The notes under the pieces were generated by a model. That model searched no databases. It was given only the letters and a program-made list of their open reading frames with translations, and had not been told where the DNA came from. Position numbers and translations under genes: made by a program. This document shows, in pieces, positions 53,052 to 61,400 of a DNA stretch of 64,000 nt (the first letter of the stretch is position 1; each line of letters opens with the position of its first letter). This stretch comes from Clostridium zeae (GTDB taxonomy: Bacteria; Bacillota; Clostridia; Clostridiales; Clostridiaceae), in the NCBI RefSeq assembly GCF_017312485.1, contig NZ_BMBA01000002.1, positions 554,287-618,286 on the forward strand, written 5' to 3'.

Positions 53052-54020
53052 CTACTCTCCCTGTTTTTTCTTGTACTCATTTATATTATTTTTATCAACA
53101 ACTTGTACATCTGTTAAATTTATTTTATCTACTTTCTTACCTTGAGATATGTCCATTATCATATTTACAGCATTATATCCCATAAGGTATGGTCTTTGAA
53201 CAATAGTGGAAGAAATTACCCCTGATTCGATAAGTTGTAGGGTTTCAGGTAAATCATCAAAAGCAACAATCTTAACTTTTCCTACAAGTCCAAGACTCGA
53301 TACTGCCTTAGCTGCCCCTACTCCATCAAGTGCTGATGTACAAAATAGAGCTTTTATATTATAGTTTTTAGTTAGTATTTTTTTAGCTGCAAGTTCTGCC
53401 TCAAGCAGATATGAATCAGAAGATTCAACACTAACTATAGAGATCTTTGAATTGCTACTTATATAATCTTTAAACCCCTGCACTCTTTCAGTTTGATTAG
53501 TTACATCTTTACCACCTATGACAATACCTATATTTCCTTCAGTTCCAATCTGCCTTATCATTTCCTTAGCACCTTCAGTACCTGCACCTATATTATCTGT
53601 ACCAACATATGCTAAACGTTTACTTTTATCTGCATCTGAATCTATTGTAATAAGAGGTATTCCATTGTCAACAACATTATTAATTACTGAGTTATATTTA
53701 CTTTCCTCCTGCACATATGTAATTATCCCACTAACCTTAGCTGCATATGCCATATTAATAAGTCTAAGCCCGTCATCAACATTAGCATAGTCTGGACCCT
53801 CAACCTTTACAACAGCATTCCTTTGTTTAGCAGCTTTTTCAGCTCCAGCCTTTATATATTGCCAATATGGATTTGATTTTACATGGCAAATAAGTACTAT
53901 CTCTGGTTTTATTTGCTCTTTAACATTGACAGGTTCTTTAAAAATTCCAAAAAGGATGAAAGTGAAAATCCCAAAAATTAAAATTGTAGCTATATATTTC
54001 AGATTATAAAGTTTCTTCAT
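53052..54020 (-). CDS. Membrane-anchored sugar-binding sensor protein (XylFII/RbsB-like)
   Basis: 322 residues. An uncleaved-looking N-terminal anchor (about 10-27, IATILIFGIFTFILFGIF) with no lipobox Cys, then a ribose-type binding fold: IVLICHVKSNPYWQYIKAGAEKAA, VSGIITYVQEE, IPLITIDSDA, YVGTDNIGAG and VGKVKIVAFDDLPETL. It starts the operon with yesM and yesN (3- and 2-bp gaps), so it most likely detects sugar and passes the signal to the kinase rather than serving transport. The ATG at 54020 follows GAGGGGG by 6 bp. Confidence 0.88.
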   Translation of the reverse strand: MKKLYNLKYIATILIFGIFTFILFGIFKEPVNVKEQIKPEIVLICHVKSNPYWQYIKAGAEKAAKQRNAVVKVEGPDYANVDDGLRLINMAYAAKVSGIITYVQEESKYNSVINNVVDNGIPLITIDSDADKSKRLAYVGTDNIGAGTEGAKEMIRQIGTEGNIGIVIGGKDVTNQTERVQGFKDYISSNSKISIVSVESSDSYLLEAELAAKKILTKNYNIKALFCTSALDGVGAAKAVSSLGLVGKVKIVAFDDLPETLQLIESGVISSTIVQRPYLMGYNAVNMIMDISQGKKVDKINLTDVQVVDKNNINEYKKKQGE

Positions 54021-54205
54021 TTCTTTCCCCCTCAATGATAACTTCTACTATACACTTTTATGCTTTAATATACATGCTTATTATATAATATATTACAAAA
54101 TATGTATATTAAAATTATAACTTCTTATCAAAATATTACCAGTAATTATTTGCTGTGATTCTTTGTTGTTTTAGTATCAAATTATTCTAAATCCTTTCCT
54201 TTTAG

Positions 54206-54237
54206 CTTAATTTCAACACGGTGCTTTAAACTTGCCA
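54206..54237 (+). repeat. Repeat family 1, right-end fragment
   Basis: AGCTTAATTTCAACACGGTG followed by CTTTAAACTTGCC matches the right terminus of copy 2 (CTTAATTTCAACACAGGTGC then TTAAACTTA). Nothing else of the element adjoins it. The remainder of 54021-54344 is AT-rich with no gene. Confidence 0.65.
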
Positions 54238-54344
54238 AATATATAAAGAACACTATTATTTTCTAGATATTCTGATTTTTTCTTCTTTAATGTAACTTTT
54301 TGTAGTAAAATAAGAATATAAACATATTTGAGGGAGATGATATC

Positions 54345-54722
54345 ATGAACATTGGTAATATATTAAAGAGTAATCCTATCACTCTAAAAGTAAACGATAA
54401 CATAGATAAAGCTTTGAAACTCATGGCTGAGTTTGGCTTGAATGGTATGCCAGTTGTAGATAATAACGATGTTTTAGTTGGAATGGTTGTTAAAGCAGAT
54501 ATATTTAGATTCATGGTAACCCCAGGCCACTATGAAGATTGTCCAGTTGATTGGGTTATGTCTAAATCAATAATTTTAGCTCAAGCTAATGAAGATATTA
54601 TTGTTGTAGCAAAACGTTTAAGAAAAAACAATATTATTTCTATGCCAGTTGTAGAAAACGAAAAGCTAGTAGGAATTATAAGCATTGAAGATTTGTTAGA
54701 TTATTATATCGGATTAGAATAA
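54345..54722 (+). CDS. Tandem CBS-domain protein
   Basis: 125 residues forming just one CBS pair (Bateman module): MNIGNILKSNPITLKVNDNIDKALKLM...GMPVVDNNDVLVGMV and VDWVMSKSIILAQANEDIIVVAKRLRKNNIISMPVVENEKLVGIISIEDLLDYY. CBS pairs bind adenine nucleotides such as AMP, ATP or c-di-AMP; a stand-alone pair suggests a regulatory partner protein elsewhere. Strong GAGGGAG site. Fragments of repeat family 1 lie on both sides. Confidence 0.88.
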   Translation: MNIGNILKSNPITLKVNDNIDKALKLMAEFGLNGMPVVDNNDVLVGMVVKADIFRFMVTPGHYEDCPVDWVMSKSIILAQANEDIIVVAKRLRKNNIISMPVVENEKLVGIISIEDLLDYYIGLE

Positions 54723-54726
54723 AATT

Positions 54727-54775
54727 TAGGCTATGTTTAAGAGAATTATTGAAATTAAGTGGTTATAGAGGAGAT
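54727..54775 (+). repeat. Repeat family 1, left-end fragment
   Basis: GGCTATGTTTAAGAGAATTA then TTGAAATTAAGTGGTTATAG matches the first 45 bp of copy 2 and then departs. It begins 5 bp after the CBS stop and runs into the terminator below. Confidence 0.72.
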
Positions 54776-54803
54776 ATTAGTAGTTTTATACCACTAAATA
54801 TCT
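54772..54803 (-). terminator. Terminator of the AraC-family gene
   Basis: AGATATTAGTAG and CACTAAATATCT pair with small interruptions; partly formed from the truncated family 1 repeat. On the plus side it is followed by TCTTTTTATT. Confidence 0.6.
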
Positions 54804-54827
54804 TCTTTTTATTCTTATGTTATTTAT

Positions 54828-55799
54828 CTAATCCTCGTATAGCTTCTTTCCTCTATATTCCTTTGGTGTAACTCCATACTTTTCTTTAAATATCTTATAA
54901 AAATAAGTAGGATTCTCATAACCTATTAAATCTATTATTTCAATGATAGAGTACTCAGTAAGCTTTAACAACTCTATTGCCTTACTTAGCTTTTTCTCTT
55001 GAAGAAGCCCTTTAAACGTCATTTTTGTATGTTTTTTTATTAGTTTACTAAGTTTATAATGTGGTTGATTTAACTTTTTAGCAAGTTCAAATAAATTTGC
55101 ATCTTTATAATATTTATCAATATATTTGAAACTTTGAATTATAAGCAGCTTATCATAATTATTGGCTGAATAAGTCTCTATATCCTTAGATCGCTTTACT
55201 AATTCAACTAAAAGTAATCCTACTAATAATTTAATGGTTGCTTTACTCATTATAGAAGGTTCGTAAAGCTCTGTTATTATTTTTTCTGAAAGCTCTTGTA
55301 TATAGCTTTTATCAGCTACTTTGAAATATAAATATTCTCCCTCACTATAATCCTTATATAAGGTAGTTAGTAAAAACTTACTTATTAGGTTTTCATCATC
55401 TAAAAGAGTTATTATATAATCAAAAAACTCCGGTTTAATTATAAAATTTATTATTATATCCTCTTCTCCAGAGGCTTCTATTTCATGTGTTATATACTGA
55501 TTTAAAAAAATCAGTTCCCCTTGCTTTAAAGTAATTTTCTTTTCATCTATAGTTTGAGTTAGTTGTCCTGAATATACATAATTGAATTCTATATAATTGT
55601 GTTTATGTTTCGGAAAATTTACAAATCTAGTATGTCTTCTTATATCAATTAATTCCCCTGTTTGTAGGAGCTTTTTGCTATCTACTATAAATTCACCATT
55701 ATCAGTATATAAGCTTTTATTAACATTTTCTTCCCCACTTAATATTTTTTCTTCTTCCTCTGTTAATGCTATGAGTCTTTGATATATATCTTCTCTCAT
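54828..55799 (-). CDS. AraC-family transcriptional regulator with cupin sensor
   Basis: 323 residues. A cupin domain (about 50-125: FPKHKHNYIEFNYVYSGQLTQTI and LKQGELIFLNQYITHEIEA) typical of sugar-responsive regulators, a helical linker, and a C-terminal double helix-turn-helix (LFELAKKLNQPHYKLSKLIKKHTKMTFKGLL, then IIEIIDLIGYENPTYFYKIFKEKYGVTPKEYR). Ligand and targets are unknown; it stands alone between the CBS gene and the zinc-ribbon pair, 0.8 kb from the sugar-sensor operon. Confidence 0.9.
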   Translation of the reverse strand: MREDIYQRLIALTEEEEKILSGEENVNKSLYTDNGEFIVDSKKLLQTGELIDIRRHTRFVNFPKHKHNYIEFNYVYSGQLTQTIDEKKITLKQGELIFLNQYITHEIEASGEEDIIINFIIKPEFFDYIITLLDDENLISKFLLTTLYKDYSEGEYLYFKVADKSYIQELSEKIITELYEPSIMSKATIKLLVGLLLVELVKRSKDIETYSANNYDKLLIIQSFKYIDKYYKDANLFELAKKLNQPHYKLSKLIKKHTKMTFKGLLQEKKLSKAIELLKLTEYSIIEIIDLIGYENPTYFYKIFKEKYGVTPKEYRGKKLYED

Positions 55800-56029
55800 A
55801 GGTCCTCCTAAAAACTTTGTCTTAATTTAATCTTCAATTAATAATTTAATTATAGCACGCTTTAAAGACCTTCTCCTTAAATGCAGTAATTATTTTTTAC
55901 GCTCTTTAAAGCAATGGTAAAAATCTAAAAAACAAATCTAGTACGAAGCATCACATATATAAATAAAGTACATTTTTACACTTTTCTTAGCTAAACATCT
56001 CCTTATTCTCCTAAAATCACTATTTTAGC

Positions 56030-56057
56030 TTCACATAATGTATTTTTATGTTATAAT
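56030..56057 (+). promoter_or_regulatory. Likely promoter of the zinc-ribbon gene
   Basis: TTCACA and TATAAT with a 16-bp spacer, about 50 bp before the start codon. The rest of the 310-bp gap 55800-56109 shows nothing else. Confidence 0.6.
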
Positions 56058-56109
56058 TGTAAGGATTATGCCTAATTATAATAAATAACATTCTAAGGGG
56101 GAGTTTTTA

Positions 56110-56424
56110 ATGTTTTGTAGCAATTGTGGCAATGAAATAAATGATAATGCAGATGTTTGCATTCATTGTGGAGTTTCAGTGTCTAAAAAAAATAAGGACA
56201 ATCCATCTCATCTTGCTGGAGCCGTTTCTTGTTGCTTTCCAATTGTAGGCTTGATTCTTTATTTCTTATGGAAAGATGACAAGCCAAAAAGCTCTAAGTT
56301 AGTTTGTCGTTGGATGATAGCTGGTATAGTACTTTGGATTCTATTCTACGTAGTTATGTTTTTACTTGGATTCATAGGGGCTATGTCTGATTCTAGTTAC
56401 TCATCAATTACATATGTACTCTAA
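56110..56424 (+). CDS. Zinc-ribbon membrane protein
   Basis: 104 residues. An N-terminal zinc ribbon FCSNCGNEINDNADVCIHCG (two CxxC pairs), a polar stretch, then two membrane helices (about 37-53 and 68-92). Such small zinc-ribbon membrane proteins are common in Firmicutes and uncharacterised. Its last 11 bp overlap the start of the DUF2085 gene, so translation is probably coupled. GGGGGAG site 8 bp before the ATG. Confidence 0.8.
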   Translation: MFCSNCGNEINDNADVCIHCGVSVSKKNKDNPSHLAGAVSCCFPIVGLILYFLWKDDKPKSSKLVCRWMIAGIVLWILFYVVMFLLGFIGAMSDSSYSSITYVL

Positions 56425-56794
56425 TTTAGAGAAACTTTTACACTATATGTTCTTATGCCACAGACGGCCAGATAGATCATTTTTTTATAAGGGGAAACAA
56501 TTTCCTATTTGTGCTCGTTGTACTGGTATACTAGCAGGATATTTTATAGGAATATTTTACTTATTTTTTATTCCAAATCGCAATCATCTTATCGAAATTT
56601 TATTTATGCTTCCATTGATTATAGATGGCACTGTACAATATTTCGGAAAATGGGAAAGTACCAATATGCGAAGATTTTGTACAGGTATTTTAGCAGGTAT
56701 CTCTACTGTATGTTTATTTAGCATAGCAGGAGCATATGGATACAATCATGGAAAACATGTGGCGGATATTCTTATAAAATTTTTGCAAAAATAA
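56414..56794 (+). CDS. DUF2085 membrane protein
   Basis: 126 residues with about three membrane helices. The motif CHRRPDRSFFYKGKQFPICARCTGILAGYFIG is the DUF2085 signature (CHR...P.C.RC.G), with conserved Cys that may bind a metal; WESTNMRRFCTGILAGIS near the end is also typical. Function unknown. Overlaps the zinc-ribbon gene by 11 bp. Confidence 0.85.
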   Translation: MYSNLEKLLHYMFLCHRRPDRSFFYKGKQFPICARCTGILAGYFIGIFYLFFIPNRNHLIEILFMLPLIIDGTVQYFGKWESTNMRRFCTGILAGISTVCLFSIAGAYGYNHGKHVADILIKFLQK

Positions 56795-56796
56795 AG

Positions 56797-56833
56797 GAAA
56801 CCCACTTCTATTTTAACGGAGTGGGTTTCTTTT
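56797..56833 (+). terminator. Terminator of the zinc-ribbon/DUF2085 pair
   Basis: GAAACCCACT and AGTGGGTTTC pair perfectly around a 13-nt loop, followed by TTTT. Confidence 0.85.
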
Positions 56834-56923
56834 AATAAATAATTATTTTATATAAAAAACTCAATATATTTAACTACTAACATTATATTTTATAAATATT
56901 AGTATTCAGTTACTTCAATAATT

Positions 56924-58408
56924 CTAAACTAAAGTTGTATATCCTTCTAAGAACTTATCTACTTCTCTTGCACAAGCTCTTCCTTCATTTATAGCCCATA
57001 CTACAAGACTTTGACCTCTTCTAACATCTCCACAAGCAAAAACTTTAGATAAATTAGTTTGGAACTTTCCGTACTGAGCATTTACGTTTGTTCTTGCATC
57101 AGTTTCTACCTCAAAGCTATCAGTTACATACTTCTCAGCACCTACAAATCCCATTGCAAGTAGTACCATATCTGCTTTCCATACCTTTTCACTGCCTTCA
57201 ACTTCCTTTGGAACAAAAGCACCATTTTCATTCTTTTCCCAGTTTACATTCACTGTCTTTACTGCAGTAAGATTGCCTTCTTCATCACCTATAAACTCTT
57301 TTACAGTGATTAAGAATTCTCTAGGATCTTTACCATTTAAATCAATGAATTCTTCTTGTCCGTAGTCAACCTTATGAATTCTTGGATATTGTGGCCATGG
57401 ATTAGCTTCTGTTCTGTCTTCTGGCTGTTTTCCCATGATTTCGAATTGAACTAAGGAATTGCAGTTATGTCTTAGGCTTGTAGCAACACAGTCGGTTCCA
57501 GTGTCTCCTCCTCCTATTACAATAACATCTTTTCCTTCTGCAGATATATAATTCTTATCCTCTAAGTTTGAATCTAAAAGACTCTTAGTAGTTGCTTTTA
57601 GAAAATCTACTGCGTAGTGTATCCCCTTAAGTTCTCTTCCCTTCGCCTTTAAATCTCTAGGATTTGATGAACCACAAGCTAGAACTACTGAATCATATTT
57701 TTCTAGAAGCTCCTTAGAGTCAACATTAACTCCTACATTTGCGTTAGTTACAAAGTTTACGCCTTCTTCTTTCATGATATTTACTCTTCTATCAATTACA
57801 GCCTTATCCAGCTTCATGTTAGGGATACCATACATCAAAAGTCCCCCTACACGGTCATTTCTTTCATAAACGGAAACATTATATCCTCTTTTATTAAGCT
57901 GATCAGCACAAGCAAGTCCAGCAGGACCAGATCCTATTATTGCTACTTTTTTATCTAATCTTACCTTTGGAGGATTAGGCTTAATTAAGCCTTCCTCAAA
58001 AGCTCTCTCTATAATAGATCTTTCATTTTCTTTTATAGATATTGCTGGTCCATTAATTCCAGCAGTACATGCTGATTCACAAGGTGCTGGACAAACTCTT
58101 CCTGTAAACTCTGGGAAGTTATTAGTCTTTAGAAGTCTTTCAATAGCCTTCTTCCAATTCCCTTTATATATTAAATCATTCCATTCAGGTATAAGATTAT
58201 TAACAGGACATCCTGACACCATTCCGTTTATCATTATTCCTGACTGACAGAATGGTATCCCACAGTCCATACATCTAGCACCTTGAACTTGTTGTTCCTC
58301 TTTGGAAAGAGGAGTTACAAACTCGTTGTAATCTTTTAATCTTTCCTTTGGTTTTTTCTTAGCTGCAACTTTCCTATCATATTCTAAAAAACCTGTTGGC
58401 TTTCCCAT
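56924..58408 (-). CDS. gltD: Glutamate synthase small subunit
   Basis: Supplies electrons from NAD(P)H to GltB. 494 residues: N-terminal iron-sulfur domain with CMDCGIPFC, SGCPVNN and CPAPCESAC, FAD-binding GSGPAGLACADQL, and NAD(P)-binding VIGGGDTGTDC followed by the C-terminal ACGDVRRGQSLVVWA. Follows gltB by 17 bp and is the second gene of the unit. Confidence 0.95.
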   Translation of the reverse strand: MGKPTGFLEYDRKVAAKKKPKERLKDYNEFVTPLSKEEQQVQGARCMDCGIPFCQSGIMINGMVSGCPVNNLIPEWNDLIYKGNWKKAIERLLKTNNFPEFTGRVCPAPCESACTAGINGPAISIKENERSIIERAFEEGLIKPNPPKVRLDKKVAIIGSGPAGLACADQLNKRGYNVSVYERNDRVGGLLMYGIPNMKLDKAVIDRRVNIMKEEGVNFVTNANVGVNVDSKELLEKYDSVVLACGSSNPRDLKAKGRELKGIHYAVDFLKATTKSLLDSNLEDKNYISAEGKDVIVIGGGDTGTDCVATSLRHNCNSLVQFEIMGKQPEDRTEANPWPQYPRIHKVDYGQEEFIDLNGKDPREFLITVKEFIGDEEGNLTAVKTVNVNWEKNENGAFVPKEVEGSEKVWKADMVLLAMGFVGAEKYVTDSFEVETDARTNVNAQYGKFQTNLSKVFACGDVRRGQSLVVWAINEGRACAREVDKFLEGYTTLV

Positions 58409-58425
58409 AATACTCCTCCTCTTTC

Positions 58426-61400
58426 CTACTTTCTTACTCCTTTTATTACATCAAAGGCCATTCTTTCTGCATCTTCTTTTGAAGCTCCTGAAGCCACATA
58501 TTCTTTAATTAAGGTAGTTATATTCTTATAGTCCTTAGGCATTACCTTAATAAAGCCTTTCTTATATTCTTCAAAGTTTGAAGCTATCTTCTTTGCTTCA
58601 GCTGAAGCAGTATATTTCTCATGCTCTTCTAGAAGCGAAAGTAAATCTTTTTCATCTGATGAATCTAACTCTTCTATATGAACCATGCTTTCATTTATAT
58701 TTTTTCTCTTTGTTCCTTCAGAATCAAGAATATAAACTACTCCTCCTGACATACCAGCTGCAAAGTTTCTTCCTACTGGACCCAGTATAACAACAGTTCC
58801 GCCTGTCATATATTCGCAACCATGATCACCAACACCTTCAACCACTGCCGTAGCTCCAGAGTTTCTAACTCCAAATCTCTCTCCAGCAACCCCTCTTATG
58901 AAGGCCTTACCACTTGTAGCTCCATATAAAGCTACGTTACCAATCAATATATTTTCAGTAGGGTTAAGAGTTACAGTGTCTGGCTCATATACTATGATTT
59001 TACCTCCTGAAAGTCCTTTTCCTATATAGTCATTAGCATCACCTTCAAGCTCTAATGTAAGTCCGTTAGGTATAAATGCTCCAAAACTTTGTCCTCCTGC
59101 ACCTTTTGTTTTTACCCAAATAGTGTCTTCTGGAAGTCCTTTTTCTCCATATCTTTTAGTTATTTCACTTCCTAATATTGTTCCAAATACTCTATCAGTG
59201 TTACCTACATTAACTTCTAACTTAACATTGGACTTACCTTCAAGAGCATCTAAAGAGTTTGGTACTAATACCTTTGAATCTAAAACATTGTATAGCTTAT
59301 GGTCGTAGCTTGCTTGATATTTATAGATCCTGTCGTGTGGAACTTCTGGATTGAATAGTAATCTTGATAAATCTACTTTCTTAGCTTTCCATCCACCAAT
59401 AGATCTTTGTACTAACTTATCAGTACGTCCAATCATTTCGTCTATAGTTCTGAAGCCAAGTCTCGCCATGTATTCTCTTAGTTCTTCAGCTATAAAGTGC
59501 ATGAAGTTTATAACATGTTCTGGCTTTCCCTTAAATCTCTTTCTTAGTTCTTCATTTTGTGTTGCTATTCCAACAGGACAAGTATCAAGATTACATACTC
59601 TCATCATCACACAACCCATAACCACTAGTGGTGCTGTTGCAAACCCAAACTCTTCTGCTCCTAGAAGTGCTGCGATAGCAACGTCTTTACCTGACATAAG
59701 CTTACCGTCTGTTTCTATTACTACTCTTTCTCTTAAGCCATTTAAGATTAGAGTTTGATGAACTTCAGCAAGACCAAGTTCCCAAGGTAACCCTGCATGT
59801 TTTATAGAAGTTCTTGGTGATGCTCCTGTGCCTCCATCATATCCACTTATTAGAATTACATCAGCTCCACCCTTTGCAACACCAGCTGCAACTGTACCAA
59901 CTCCAGCCTCAGAAACTAGCTTTACACTTACTCTAGCTCTTGAGTTTACATTCTTAAGATCATATATTAACTCCGCCAAATCTTCAATAGAATATATATC
60001 ATGATGTGGTGGTGGTGATATTAAACCAACTCCAGTAGTTGAGTGTCTTGCCTTAGCTACCCATGGATAAACCTTAGTTGCTGGAAGCTGTCCACCTTCT
60101 CCTGGTTTTGCACCTTGTGCCATCTTTATCTGTATTTCTTTTGCATCGACTAGGTATTCTGAAGTAACTCCAAATCTACCTGATGCTATTTGTTTTATTG
60201 CAGAAGATCTTAAATCTCCATTTTCATCAACAACAAATCTTTCTCTTTCTTCTCCACCTTCACCAGTATTTGATCTTCCACCAATTCTGTTCATTGCTAT
60301 AGCTAAACATTCATGAGCTTCCTTACTGATTGAACCGTAAGACATAGCTCCTGTTTTAAATCTCTTAACTATGGATTCAACTGATTCAACTTCATCTATA
60401 GAGATACTTTCGTTATCTAAATTTAAATCTAATAAGCTTCTTAGCGTTAAGTTATTTTTTTCATTGCTAACTAAAGAAGTATATTCTTTAAATTCTTTAT
60501 AATTGCCAGTCTTACATGCATTTTGAAGTTTATGAATTGTAAGAGGATTATATAAATGTTCTTCTTTATTACTTCTAAACTTATGAGCACCTTCAGAATC
60601 AAGAGTAAAATCTATAAGTCTTGCATCAAAACCTTGTGTATGTCTTATTACAGCTTCTTTCTCAATATCTAGAAGATCAATTCCTTCTATTCTAGATGGT
60701 GTCAATGCAAAATATTTGTCTACTACTTCCTTTGATATTCCAATAGCTTCAAAAATTTGAGCTCCGTTGTAGGATTGTATTGTTGAAATTCCCATCTTAG
60801 AAATTACTTTAACAATTCCTTTTAAAGCACCCTTATTGTAGTTATAAACTGCCTTATCAAAGCTTAAATCCACAGTACCTTCTTCAACTAAAGTTCTAAT
60901 TGATTCATATGCCATATAAGGATTTATGGCATTAGCACCGAAACCTAAAAGTAGCGCAAAATGATGAATTTCTCTAGGTTCTCCAGATTCTACAACTATA
61001 CTAACCTTAGTTCTCTTTGCTTCATCAACTAGATGATGGTGTAATGCTGAAACAGCAAGTAAAGTCGGAATTGGCACATTATTTTCATCAACAGTTTTGT
61101 CTGAAAGAACTATAATTGAAGTTCCATCTTCTATAGCTTCATCAGCTTTTATTAGTATACTTTCTAAAGCCTTTTCAAGATTTCCTTCTTCTTCGCTCTT
61201 ATTGAATACTGTTGGTATAACAACATTCTTAAAGCCTTTATTTTCAATGGATAATACCTTATTAAAATCTTTATTTGATAATATAGGATTATCTAACTTC
61301 ACTCTCCTACAGTTATCCTCACCTTCAGAAAGTATATTTGACTCTGCACCTAGATACACTCTCATAGAAGTTACTATCTCTTCTCTTATTGCATCTATAG

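Noticed and set aside
56414-56794. DUF2085 gene as a frameshifted continuation of the zinc-ribbon gene
   Set aside because: It has the complete DUF2085 signature and length by itself, and an 11-bp overlap is normal for coupled genes.
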